A stretch of DNA of 64,000 nucleotides from PALSA-612 sp963755155 (lineage in GTDB: Bacteria > Actinomycetota > Thermoleophilia > Gaiellales > Gaiellaceae): assembly GCA_963755155.1 (NCBI GenBank), contig CAVWIV010000005.1:1-64000 (forward strand), written 5' to 3'. Under the pieces are notes generated by a model. It saw nothing but the letters and a program-made list of their open reading frames with translations. It was not told the DNA's origin and searched no databases. Of this stretch, positions 17,927 through 27,770 are shown piece after piece (the stretch's first letter is position 1; each line of letters begins with the position of its first letter). Position numbers and translations under genes: made by a program.

Positions 17927-18768
17927 TCAGACCGCGGCGGGATGAGCGGCGCCGCGCGCGGCCTCCGCCGACGCGTACCCGAGGAGCGCGAGCTCCCCGT
18001 CGAGCTCCTCTCGGATGCGCTCCGGGGCGTCCGGATCGGAGAAGAGGACCGTCCCGAGCGCGACGGCGGACGCTCCCGCGCCGATCAGGTCGAGGGCGTC
18101 GCGGCCCGTCGAGACGCCCCCCATGCCGACGATGGGCAGCTCCGTGGCGCGGAAGGCTGCGTGCACGGCGGCGAGGGCGATCGGCTTGAGCGCCGGCCCC
18201 GAGTACCCGCCGATCGCCGAGCCGAGCACTGGGCGTAGGCGCTCGTCGAGCGCGAGGCCTCGGATCGTGTTCACGAGGGAGAGGCCGTCTGCTCCAGCGT
18301 CTTCGACCGCGCGGGCAAGGGCGCCGATGTCGGGCACGGCAGGAGAGAGCTTCGCGTAGAGCGGCAACGCGGTCTCGCGCCGGCAGGAGGCGACGATCTC
18401 AGCGGCCGACTCGGGGGCCTCGTCCACGTTAGGGCACGAGAGGTTGAGCTCGATGCATGCGACGTCGTCCCGCCCGTCGAGCGCGCGGCACGTGTCGGCG
18501 TACTCTGGAGCTGCGAACCACTGACCGAGACCCAGATCGGGAGCTCGAGCTCCGCAAGCCTCGGCAGCGTCTCGGCCAGGAACGCGTCGCGCCCCGGGTT
18601 CGCGAGGCCTATCGAGTTCAGCATCCCCGCGTCGGTCTCCGCGATCCGCACGGGCGCGTTGCCCTCACGGGGCTCGGGCGTGACGGTCTTCGTCACGAAT
18701 GCGTCCAGCTGCTTCGCTGTCTGAGGAGCCCTCAGAGCATCGAGGCAGCCGGACGCATTCAGCAGCAC
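17927..18768 (-). CDS. pyrD: Dihydroorotate dehydrogenase, class 1B (one frameshift, N-terminus missing)
   Basis: PyrD oxidises dihydroorotate to orotate; class 1B enzymes work with the PyrK electron-transfer subunit. Motifs are LLNASGCLDAL, FVTKTVTPEPREGN, MLNSIGLANPG, IELNLSCPN (catalytic loop region), INIRGL-type NTIRGLALD, and GMGGV with GASAVALGT for FMN phosphate. The frame changes near 18510. The readable protein begins at GTG 18768, about 13 residues short of the usual N-terminus, exactly where the divergent glycosyltransferase begins. pyrK lies 12.4 kb away on the same strand, so the expected pyrK-pyrD adjacency is broken. Confidence 0.9.
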
Positions 18769-19916
18769 ATTGCTTACATTCCGTGCCTCGACGAGGCAAA
18801 GAGAACGTCGAGCAATGCGTCCGCCTCGCCCGTGAGGTGCTCGATGACCACGGCATCTCCGGCGAGGTGCTGGTCGTCGACAACGGCTCCACGGACGGCA
18901 GCGGCGAGCTGGCGAGACGGGCGGGCGCGCGCGTCGTCGAGGAGCCGCGCCGTGGCTATGGCAACGCGTACATGGCCGGCTTTGCGGCTTCCCAGGGTGA
19001 GTACATCGTCATGGCGGACGCGGACCTGACATACGACTTCCATGAGATCCCGCGCTTCCTGGCGGAGCTGGAGGGCGGCGCCGACCTCGTGATGGGCGAT
19101 CGCTTCCAGAAGATCCACCCGGGCGCGATGCCGTGGCTCAACCAGCTGACGGCACCCGTTTCCCACCGACTTGCTCAACCGAATCTTCGACGCCGGGGTC
19201 AGCGTCGCCTACTGCGGGATGCGCGCCATTCGCCGCGCGGACTCCCGCAGCTCGGACTCCGCGGCTGACGCGATGGAGTTCGGGCTCAGAGATGATCATC
19301 CGTCCGGTTGAAGAGGACTTTCGACATCCGTGAGATCCCGATCGAGCTCCACCCGCGTGGCGGCGTATCGAAGCTCGCGCCGTTCCGGGACGGCTGGCGG
19401 TCGCTGCACATGATCCTCATCCACAGTCCCAGGCACCTCTTCATGCTGCCGGGGCTGCTGATGGCGGCCGTCGGCGTCGGGATCGGCGCGATCGTGCTGA
19501 CCGGCGTCGATTCGTTCGGCCGTCCGTGGTACGTCCATGCGCTGATCGGCGGCGCCCTGCTCGTCATCCTCGGTGTGCAGGTGCTCGGGCTCGGCTTCTG
19601 CGGAGAGGTCTACGCGACGGTATTCGTGCTTCAGAAACGAGGCACTGTGGTCGAACGACTGCGGCGCCGCGGCCTGGGGCTCAGGCACGCCTACTGGCTC
19701 GGGTCCGCGCTTATGCTCGGCGGGCTCGACTCCGGCGGCGCCGTCATCGTGAAGTGGGGGCAGCAAGGATTCGGCCCTCTGGCCGAGGAACAGCTCGCGA
19801 TCACGGCCGCGACCGTGCTCATCGTCGGCGCGCAGACGATCTTCATCTCGCTGTTCCTGTCGAATGCTCGCCCTCGGCCGGAACGCGACGATCGAACCGC
19901 CGAGGGTCGCGCGTGA
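18769..19916 (+). CDS. Membrane-anchored family 2 glycosyltransferase, DPM synthase-like (several frameshifts, 5' end unclear)
   Basis: The GT-A domain shows AYIPCLDEA, LVVDNGSTDGS, RRGYGNAYMAGF and the metal-binding DADLTYDFHEIP. Then come LLNRIFDAGVSVAYCGMRAIRR, SEMIIR and IREIPIELHPRGG, which is the usual pattern of dolichyl-phosphate-mannose-synthase-like enzymes. A C-terminal part with about four membrane helices follows. Such enzymes move a sugar from a nucleotide to a polyprenyl phosphate. Blocks lie in different frames with changes near 18800, 19150 and 19290. No good start codon or ribosome-binding site is visible: the readable protein begins at an ATT that abuts the pyrD start. Confidence 0.8.
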
Positions 19917-20890
19917 AGTGGTCACGAGAGCTCACGGGGCCGCTCGGGGCCCGGGCGATCGTCAGCCTCGCGCTAATCGCGCTGGTCCCTCCCGGCGGCA
20001 CCCGGGGGAGGCGGTGGGCGGGTTGTCGGACGGAGAGTGGCACTGGTTCGTGCTCGCGACCGGCTGCATGCTCCTCGCCCTTGCGATCGGCGCGGTCCGC
20101 TGGCAGCTGTTCCTCAAGGCGGCCGGCATTGGGCGGTCGCTCTCGCATGCGGTGCGATCTACGCCATCGGCGCGTTCGCCAACAGCTTCCTCCCGACCGG
20201 CTTCGGCGGCGACGCTCTGCGCGCTTGGCTGGCCGGCTCGCCCGGAACCCGGGCGATCGCCGCCGTTACCGTCATCGTCGACCGGGCGACGATGCTGGTG
20301 ATGGTCACTGCGTTTGCGTGGCTGGCCTTCGCGTTCGAGCCCGGCCCCGTCCCCTCGGTGCTCGTGCAAGCGCTGGCTGCGGTCACGGCACTCGTCGTGG
20401 TGGGAGGCATGGTCGCCGCGCTCGTCTTGCGAGCGGCCATGCGGCCCGGGACCCGGCTGCCGTCGCGCGCACCGTGGGTAGCCGACTCTGCCCAGTCGGC
20501 ACGCGCCTGCTTCCGAGGATCGGTCGTGTGGCAAACGGCGCTGCTCGGGCTGGCGTACGAAGCACTCGTCGTGTTCGCGCTCTGGCTCGTCGCGCGGTCG
20601 ATCTCCCTCTCAGCATCGCCTTCTTCGTTCTCGCAGTGGTCGTACCTGCAGTGCTCGTAGTCACGGCACTTCCACTCTCGCTCGGAGGCCTCGGACTGCG
20701 GGAAGGCAGCTATGTCGTGCTGCTTCACCAGGCCGGAGTGAGCACGACCGACGCCGCGCTCCTCTCCCTCCTCGCGACCGTGCTCTTCGCCCTCGCAACG
20801 CTTCCTGGAGCCTTTGCTCTGCTGACGCGCTCGTCGGCACGCGATCCTGGTGTGTCGGCCCCGACGTCACCACAGGAGCTCGCCTCGTGA
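19913..20890 (+). CDS. Flippase-like integral membrane protein (UPF0104 / LPG synthase TM family, several frameshifts)
   Basis: GTG at 19913 overlaps the preceding stop (GTGA). About eight membrane helices are visible in pieces, with family-typical FANSFLPTGFGGDALRAW and the near-C-terminal LPLSLGGLGLREGSYV. This family is homologous to the membrane part of lysyl-phosphatidylglycerol synthase, and members near glycosyltransferases are thought to help lipid-linked sugars cross the membrane. The frame changes several times between 19980 and 20620. A role with the preceding GT2 is inferred from order and overlap. A second member of the family is at 51438-52675. Confidence 0.8.
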   Translation: MKWSRELTGPLGARAIVSLALIALVPPGGTRGRRWAGCRTESGTGSCSRPAACSSPLRSARSAGSCSSRRPALGGRSRMRCDLRHRRVRQQLPPDRLRRRRSARLAGRLARNPGDRRRYRHRRPGDDAGDGHCVCVAGLRVRARPRPLGARASAGCGHGTRRGGRHGRRARLASGHAARDPAAVARTVGSRLCPVGTRLLPRIGRVANGAARAGVRSTRRVRALARRAVDLPLSIAFFVLAVVVPAVLVVTALPLSLGGLGLREGSYVVLLHQAGVSTTDAALLSLLATVLFALATLPGAFALLTRSSARDPGVSAPTSPQELAS

Positions 20891-21324
20891 CTCGCAGGAT
20901 TGCGATGGTCCTCTTCGTACTGGGCTGCCTGGCGGGTACGGCGGCCGCAGCCGACCCGCCGCTCGGGGCCTACCAGGAGCCGGCTCCACGGCCGGTGCCT
21001 GAGGAGAACGCCGTCGGGTTCGTCAACGAGCTCCTCGAGCGGCGCGGGCGGCCGAAGCGGGTCTCACAGGAGGAGCTGCGGCAAGGGGTCGTGATCAAGA
21101 CGGCACGGTCGAAGCCAACAGACTCGAAGCAGGCTTCTGCGAGGGCCGTCGCGCCGACGGTGGTTGCGGCTGCGACCTTCGACAGCGGCCCTGCCGAGCG
21201 CGCCGGGGTCGCATCGCCGGTCGACGCCGACCAGCCCGGCATGGTCCTAGGGCTGATCGTCGCCTGCCTGCTCGGGGCTCTGGCCCTTGCTCTCCGGCTG
21301 ACGGAATCCCGAAAGAAGGGCTAG
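20887..21324 (+). CDS. Exported protein with C-terminal membrane anchor, unknown function
   Basis: GTG at 20887 overlaps the previous stop in a GTGA. The 145-residue protein has a signal peptide (IAMVLFVLGCLAGTAAAA), an extracytoplasmic middle of about 90 residues with NAVGFVNELLERRGRPKRVS, and one C-terminal helix (VLGLIVACLLGALALALRL) followed by the basic RKKG. The frame is intact. No family is recognised. Its position between a flippase-like and a GT-C-like protein suggests a part in the same surface-glycan process. Confidence 0.7.
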   Translation: MTRRIAMVLFVLGCLAGTAAAADPPLGAYQEPAPRPVPEENAVGFVNELLERRGRPKRVSQEELRQGVVIKTARSKPTDSKQASARAVAPTVVAAATFDSGPAERAGVASPVDADQPGMVLGLIVACLLGALALALRLTESRKKG

Positions 21325-21326
21325 CC

Positions 21327-23213
21327 GTGCGTGCCGCGGAGACGGCGGCGGCTTCGGCGCCGCGTACTTCGGTTGCGGCCTGGAAGCGCAGGAAGCACGG
21401 CCGCCTGGGCCGCACTCGCGATCGTGGCGATCGAGGGGCTCGTCACGCTGGCGTTCGGGCCCCAGCGCGCGCTGGCCGTGTGTCTGCTCGTCGTCGCACC
21501 GGGGCTGGCCCTGACGGCGTTTCTCCCACGCGAGCTCTCTTTGCCCGCGGTCCGCTTCGCCGTCGTGCCGATCGCCGGCGCGTCGGCATCGTGCGTTGCA
21601 ATCGTCAGCGCCGCGGCGGTCGGGATTCCGCTGACAGGTCTCAGCATTCGGCTGATCATCTTCCTCGTCGTCGGTGCGAGCGGTCGCGGCGTCGATCATC
21701 TTCGCCGCTAGGCTCGAGCAGACCCGGCCCGATGCGACGATCGACGCTTCTCCGGGCGAAGGAGCCACCGTCGCCCTGCTCGGCGCGGCCGTTGCCGTCG
21801 GCGCCGCCCTGCAGGGCTTGGTAGTCGGCGGCAAGCCGCTGCCGGGGCAGGACTGGGGGCATTACCTCCTCTACGTCGACGAGATCCGGAAGCAGGGGCT
21901 CGCTGCTCATGGACAACCCGTTCTGGATGCTCGGCGGCCTGCCGTTCGCCGAAGCTCGGGCGCGCCGGCGCTGTACGCCGCACAGGCGCTGCTGTCGGAG
22001 CAGACGACGGCCTCGCTGTTGCAGGGCATCTGGCTTCCGGCCGCGCTCGCGGTCATCTCCGTCTTCGTGTTCGTGGCTGCGCTGTGGGGCAGAACCGCGG
22101 GGCTGATCGCAGCGGGCCTGTACGCAGTCGTGCCCATGAATCTCGACATGCTCGCGTGGCACGGCCTCGCCAACATCTGGGCGCTGGTGCTGCTGCCGCC
22201 GGTTTTGCTTGCCGCAGGCATGGCGCTGCGAGGGTATCTCGGCCTTCGCTGGAGCGCGTTTCTCGCGCTCTTTCTGGTCACGCTTGCCGCCGCGCACCGG
22301 CTCAGCTTCCTCGTAGCTGTGCTGGCGCTGCTCCCGGTGTCGCGTGATTCTGGTTGGCGGCACGGCCGGGAGGGGCTGCGCTTCGTCGCCTGGACACTCG
22401 GCTTCGCGCTTGTGGGAGGCAGCGGCGTGATCGCCGATCTCGTGCAACGCAACATCGACAGCGGTGGAGTCCAGGGATACCGCGCGTTCCTGGCGACGAA
22501 GGTCAACTGGGACTTCGTCGGAAGGGATCTGACCTGGCTCTTCGCGATCCTCGGCGCGCTTGCGATACTCGTCATCCTCACAGCGCGTGCTCTGAGGCGG
22601 GACGACGCACGGTTCGTCCTCTTCGGGCTACTGGCGGCCGTGCTGGCCCTGAGCTATGCATGGGTGGCTCACGTCCCACTGTCCTACAACCGAGCGACCT
22701 TCTACTTGCCGTTGGTGCTCGCGGCTGGGATCGGCGTGGTCGGGCCAGGCGAGCCCCTAGGCTCGCGATCGGTGCCGTCGTGGTGATGGTGCTCGTCGTT
22801 CTCGAAGCCCGCGACCTGTCACAGCCACTGCGTACGTTCTACGGCTACACGAATCAGGAGAGCCTGACCGGGTCGGCTACCTGAAGAGCCTGACGAACCC
22901 GAACGACGTGGTCGTGACGGACACGTGCTGGGGCTTCCTCTCCACGCGGCTCCTCGCCCAGCCGATTCTCGCCGCTCAGGACGAGTCGCTGATCCTCCCC
23001 AAGGCGGAGGTCGCCCCTGCCAACACGGCGCGGAGGATCCTCTACGGCGGCGAGCAAGGAGCGCAGCTGGCCAGGCGGATCGGTGCGCGCTACGCGATCG
23101 TCGATCCGCAGTGCACCCACCAAACCGGGCGCCTCGTGGCGGAGCCGGACATCGGAACGCCGATCTACGCGAGTACGCGACTCGTCGTCCTCGACCTGCG
23201 CCGATCGACGTGA
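21327..23213 (+). CDS. Large polytopic membrane protein, GT-C glycosyltransferase-like (several frameshifts)
   Basis: Pieces in three frames join into one protein of about 625 residues with some ten membrane helices and a soluble C-terminal region (TDTCWGFLSTRLLAQPIL to RLVVLDLRRST). After the second helix pair there is an acidic external loop, GQDWGHYLLYVDEI, followed by MDNPFWMLGGLPF, where GT-C enzymes place catalytic acidic residues. Helix packing and loop pattern resemble GT39-like mannosyltransferases that use polyprenyl-phosphate sugars, but no diagnostic motif is certain. GTG at 21327 starts two bases after the previous stop. The stop overlaps the next gene (GTGA). Confidence 0.65.
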
Positions 23214-24736
23214 CACGCATTCGCACGAGCCTCATTGTCTGTTGCGTGGCGCTGGTCGCCGTTCCGTCGGCCCGGTCGCGTCCGTCGCGTCTCCCGCACA
23301 GGCCACTCCCTCGCGTCCGCTCGTGACCGCGATCGACGACCCGATGGCGTTCACGGGTCCCAAGGCGCACATCGCGCTCGCACGAACGCACGGAGCCGGG
23401 GCAGCGGTCGCCAAGATCGTCCTGCACTGGGATCAGGTTGCACCGGAAGGGAGGCAGCGGCCCGCGGGCTTCGACGCGACCGACCCCGCCGACCCCGCCT
23501 ATCGCTGGGACGGCTTCGACGCGCTCATCAAGACGACCGTCGCGCAGAACCTCTCGCCGCTGGTCATCATCCTCAACGCTCCCACATGGGCCAACCGGCC
23601 GCCGGCCGGCCGAAGCGAGCCCAACTGGAACGTGGACCCTCGAGCACTGGCCGACTTTGCCGAGGCCGCGGCGAGACGCTACAGCAGGAACATTCGCTCC
23701 CTGCCGCGCGTCCGTTACTGGCAGATCTGGAACGAGCCCAACCTGAGCTCGTTCTTCAACCCGCAGGTGCGCAATCAGCTCGCCGAGACCCCCCGCTGCC
23801 CCTTCTCGCCCACGCAAGTCGTGTCCGCCGTCCGCTATCGAAAACTGGTGAATGCGACCGCTCAAACCCTGCACCGCGTTCGCCCCGACAACGTCGTGAT
23901 CGCGGGCGGCCTAAGTCCCTTTTGCGGAACGAGAGGGGTCGTCGCCACCGCGCCGCTGCTCTTCATGCGCAAGCTGCTCTGCATGTCGCGCGGGACCCCA
24001 CCGAAGCCGACGTGCAAGGCAACCGTCGAGTTCGACGTCTGGGGGGTGCATCCGTACACGGCGGGAGGGCCGACCCATGCGGCGTTCGGGCGTGACGACG
24101 TGTCGATCGGCGACTTGCCCGAAGTGAGGCGGCTGCTGCGCGCGGCAGAGGAAGCGGGCCATGTCGCGTCACGCCGCTCCGTGCGGCTCTGGGTCACCGA
24201 GTTCGGATGGGACACGAGGCCCCGCGACTACTACGCGGTGCCGCTTAAGCTGCACGCCCGCTGGGTAGCGGAAGCGCTCTACCGCATGTGGACTGACGGC
24301 GTCACGCTGGTCACGTGGTTCGCGATACGCGACGACGCGAGGAAGGGTCGCGAGGACGGCCAGATCATCCAGTCCGGCCTCTACTTCCGCGGGCGCTCGA
24401 TCGCCCATGACCGGGCCAAGCGCTCGCTGGCGGCATTTCGCTCCCGGTTCGTCGCCTTTCGCACCGAGGAGAAGATCCGCGCTGCGGGAACGGACCCCCT
24501 GGGGCCGGCCCGGGAACGTCGTCGTCGAGCGGTCGGTCAGGTCCGGGTGGAAGCAGGTGGCCCGTCTCCAGACGAATCGCTACGGCATCTTCCGGCGCAT
24601 CGTGACCGGCCAAGGCATGGGCGACCTGCTGCGAGCGCGGGTTCCGAACAGGTCGACGAGTGTGCCGTTCTCGTTAACGCGTCCACCCGAACTGCTCGTC
24701 AATCCGTTCGGCGGCCCATACCAGACCGTCCCCTAG
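23210..24736 (+). CDS. Secreted glycoside hydrolase, clan GH-A TIM barrel (two frameshifts)
   Basis: GTG at 23210 overlaps the preceding stop and begins a signal peptide (IRTSLIVCCVALVAVPSA). The barrel contains VLHWDQVAP, YWQIWNEPNLSSFF with the acid/base Glu in NEP, FDVWGVHPYT, and LWVTEFGWDTRP with the likely nucleophile Glu. These are the marks of clan GH-A enzymes such as GH5 or GH39. The C-terminal part continues in another frame from about 24500 to VNPFGGPYQTVP. A first frame change lies just after the signal peptide. The substrate cannot be told; it may trim a surface polysaccharide made by the neighbours. Related but distinct glycosidases are at 46115-49293. Confidence 0.8.
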
Positions 24737-24749
24737 ACCTGTTCGACGG

Positions 24750-25619
24750 GTGGTCCGCACTGCGTATGAGCTGAAACGGCGATACGGCGTCGGAGACCGC
24801 TTCTTCGCTCGACACCCGCGCGTGACGACCCGACTGATGGCGTTGCTGCGCCCGCTCAAGTCGCACTCGGTAGTAGATGTACATGGGCACCTTCTGGAGG
24901 TCGACGAGCACGACTTCCTGGGCCTCACGATCAACCGGTCATACGAGCCCGACGTCACAGCCTTCCTCAAAGGCAACGTCGCTGCTGGCCAAACAGCGAT
25001 CGATCTCGGGGCCAACATTGGCTACTTCACTCTGTTATTCGCCCAGCTTGTCGGGGACGACGGTCAAGTAGTCGCGTTCGAGCCCGACCCCGACAACTGC
25101 CTGCTGCTAGAACAGAACGTCCAGGCGAACGGCTACACGAATGTGACCGTCAGACGAGAGGCCGTCGCCGACTACTCCGGTCGCGCGCCGCTTTTCCTGA
25201 GCGACGCCAACCCGGGTGACCACAGCCTGACGGACGCAGACGGTCGGCGTGACAGCGTCGATGTAGACGTTGTGACGCTCGACTCCGCGCTCGCGCACCT
25301 CGGGGGGCGTGTTCACTGGATCAAGATGGACATCCAGGGTGCCGAGCTTGCGGCTTTGCGCGGCATGCGGTCGTTGCTCCAGTCTTGTCCCGAGCTGACG
25401 GTCGTGACGGAGTTCTGCCCGCAGGCGCTCACACGGTTCGGAGAGGATCCCGTTGACATGTTGTCGCTGCTAATCCAGGCCGGTTTCGACGTACGCGAGC
25501 TCGAGAGAAGCGGCGCCACACGCGAAGCGCGGCCTGAGGAGATTGCCCAACGAGTAAGCGTTGAGGATGGGACGTACGTGAACGTCGTGTTCGTCCGAGC
25601 TCTTCAGCCAGTCGAATAG
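24750..25619 (+). CDS. FkbM family SAM-dependent methyltransferase
   Basis: GTG at 24750. The 289-residue protein has the SAM-binding motif AIDLGANIGYFTLLFA, then VVAFEPDPDNCLLLEQNV and IKMDIQGAELAALRGM, the FkbM signature. FkbM enzymes O-methylate sugars, polyketides or other metabolites; next to glycosyltransferases, sugar methylation is the likely job. The frame is intact. It converges on the GT4 gene with a 16-base overlap of 3' ends, and no terminator stem is seen at the overlap. Confidence 0.88.
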   Translation: MVRTAYELKRRYGVGDRFFARHPRVTTRLMALLRPLKSHSVVDVHGHLLEVDEHDFLGLTINRSYEPDVTAFLKGNVAAGQTAIDLGANIGYFTLLFAQLVGDDGQVVAFEPDPDNCLLLEQNVQANGYTNVTVRREAVADYSGRAPLFLSDANPGDHSLTDADGRRDSVDVDVVTLDSALAHLGGRVHWIKMDIQGAELAALRGMRSLLQSCPELTVVTEFCPQALTRFGEDPVDMLSLLIQAGFDVRELERSGATREARPEEIAQRVSVEDGTYVNVVFVRALQPVE

Positions 25620-26749
25620 GCCTCGAGCACCACTGAGACGGAGTTTTCGACGCGAAGCCTCGTTGCGTTCTCCGTGAACCAATCAGTCGTGGAGGCTCGC
25701 AACCCCGCTCCACCGTCGAAGACGCGAAGTAACGCGTCCGCGAGCTCCTCCGGCGCTGCGCTCGCCGCGATCGCACCGTTGACGCCCTCGACGACCAACT
25801 CGGTCGCCGCGTTCTCAGGCCCCATCACCACGACGCTAGGCGTCCCACGCGCCGCAGCCTCGACGACGATCAATCCGTAGCCCTCTCGTTCGGATGCCGT
25901 CGCCACGCACGCCGCGCTGGCAACAGCACGTTCGACTTCGGCCTCGTCACGCTGCCCATGAACCCGGACACGCTCAGCCAACCCGAGCCCGACGACGAGT
26001 CGCTCGACATCGTCCCGCTCGGGGCCATCTCCGTAGAGGTCGAGCCGAAGCTGCGGGCGCCGCCGAAGCGCAGCTGCGAACCCACGGACGAGAGCGGGCA
26101 CACGCTTCTCCCTCACATGCCGGCCGGCATAGACGACGGTGTCAGAGTCGACCGCTTCGACAGGAGTGCTACCTACCGGGCCTGCATAGATGCCAGGGAG
26201 CACGGTCACTTGACCGCGGAACCCCTCCGCAAGTAGCCGCCGCTCGTGCATGTGTGAGACACAGAAGGCCCGATGGACCGCCCGGACACACAGCCGTTGG
26301 ACGAGCCACCCGAAAGTGCCGATGAGCGGCCCCGCGTACGAGCGCCAATACGATCTCGTCCAAACCTCGTGCCAATCGACGATGAGCCGGTAGGAGTCGC
26401 GCGACCGAGCCAGGGTCGCGGCCAGCACCGGGAAGTAGGGAAACGAGGCCGTGTGGACGACGTCGTAACGGTGGCCGTGGCGAACGAGGTGACGAAAGAC
26501 CGCAGCCCCGAACAGCAGCGGGGGGCTGACGGCCCGCCGACCCTCGACGTGCGACTGACGGCTCCCGGTCACACCGATGATCTTCACGCCGGGCAGCTGA
26601 GGCTCATGCTCCTTCTCCCATTGGCGCGTCGTCACGTACGTGACTTGATGCCCGGCCTCGGCAAGGCGCACGGCAAGGTCGCGCAGCCAGCGCTCGGCGC
26701 CTCCGATCGAGTGCGGGTACAGACGGTCGTAGACGAGGCACACTCTCAT
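25604..26749 (-). CDS. Family 4 glycosyltransferase
   Basis: The 381-residue protein is a GT-B enzyme: it starts RVCLVYDRLYPHSIGGAERW (acceptor-side loop), has VVYAGRHVREKRVPALVRGF at the start of the second Rossmann domain, and the donor-binding motif EREGYGLIVVEAAARGTPSV, whose glutamates contact the nucleotide sugar. ATG at 26749 was chosen because it gives this canonical start. The frame is intact and convergent with the FkbM gene. The sugar and acceptor are unknown. Confidence 0.9.
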   Translation of the reverse strand: MRVCLVYDRLYPHSIGGAERWLRDLAVRLAEAGHQVTYVTTRQWEKEHEPQLPGVKIIGVTGSRQSHVEGRRAVSPPLLFGAAVFRHLVRHGHRYDVVHTASFPYFPVLAATLARSRDSYRLIVDWHEVWTRSYWRSYAGPLIGTFGWLVQRLCVRAVHRAFCVSHMHERRLLAEGFRGQVTVLPGIYAGPVGSTPVEAVDSDTVVYAGRHVREKRVPALVRGFAAALRRRPQLRLDLYGDGPERDDVERLVVGLGLAERVRVHGQRDEAEVERAVASAACVATASEREGYGLIVVEAAARGTPSVVVMGPENAATELVVEGVNGAIAASAAPEELADALLRVFDGGAGLRASTTDWFTENATRLRVENSVSVVLEAYSTG

Positions 26750-26814
26750 TGGCCGGCGAAGTGAAGCTCCAGGATCATTAGGCAATGAGCGATCGGCCGC
26801 CCGAGTGCCGTACT

Positions 26815-27770
26815 TCACTCGGTGCCGAGCACACCGCCCAGGTTCGTCCACGCTCCGAAGCTGGCGCCGTTCCAGAGGCGGTACCAGAGATTGCCGGCTG
26901 CGTTCAGCCCGAAGACGTAGGTCTGGGTGCCGACGGCCACCGTTTCGGGCCCCGTCGCCAGGATCCCGTCGAGCGGATCCCAGGCAGTGAAGGCGCCGCC
27001 GGTCGTGCGCCGGTCCCAGAGCGACCCGGCCGGGTTCGTCCCGAACGCGAGCAGCGTGCCGGCCGTCGCCGCCGCATCGGGCGTGCCCGACAAGACACCG
27101 TCGAGCGCCGTCCAGGCGCCCCAGACGCCGGCCGACAACTTCCGGTAGAAGAGGATGCCGGCGGGGTTGGCGCCGAATACGTACAGATCGGAGCCGAGCA
27201 CGGCCGCTGTCGGCGAGCTTGCCAAGACGCCGTCCAAGGAGGTCCAGGCACCCCAGCTGTTCGCGGTCCGAGACCACAGCCTGTTCCAGAAGAGCCCGCT
27301 GGGATTGACACCGAACAGGTGCACGTTGCCGCCGTAGCTGACGAGCTCCAGCTGGCTCGAGAGGATGCCGTCCAGCGAGGTGAAGCCGGTCCAGCTGCCC
27401 CCGCTCACGAGCCGGTTGAAGAAGATGAGCCCGGTGCTGTTCCTGGCGGAGACGATCAGGTCGCCGTCACCGTCGACGGCTGCGGCCGGGCTGCCCGCGA
27501 TCACGCCGCCGAGGTTCTGCTCTGTGCCCCAGGTGCCGGCAAGTGCGCTTGAAGTAGCGCAGGTCGTTGCTGGTACGAGCGGAAGAAGACGTAGAGGTCG
27601 GAGCCGACCATGACGGCTTTCGGGCGCGATGCGACGTTGGTGGAGGTGCTCAGCTTCGTCCAGGCGCCGAACGTGCCGCTCGCGGTCTCGCGGTACCACA
27701 GCTCGTTGTCTGCATTGCGCCCGAAGACGGCCGCCTCGCTGCCCACTGCTACGGCGCTGAGCTGGGGCGC
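26815..27770 (-). repeat. Long direct repeat, copy 1 (propeller-coding)
   Basis: This segment is nearly identical, by eye well over 90 percent, to 28845-29799 and lies in the same orientation. It codes for seven tandem blade units of about 45 residues. The similarity holds at the DNA level, including synonymous sites, which points to recent duplication or gene conversion. Confidence 0.9.
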
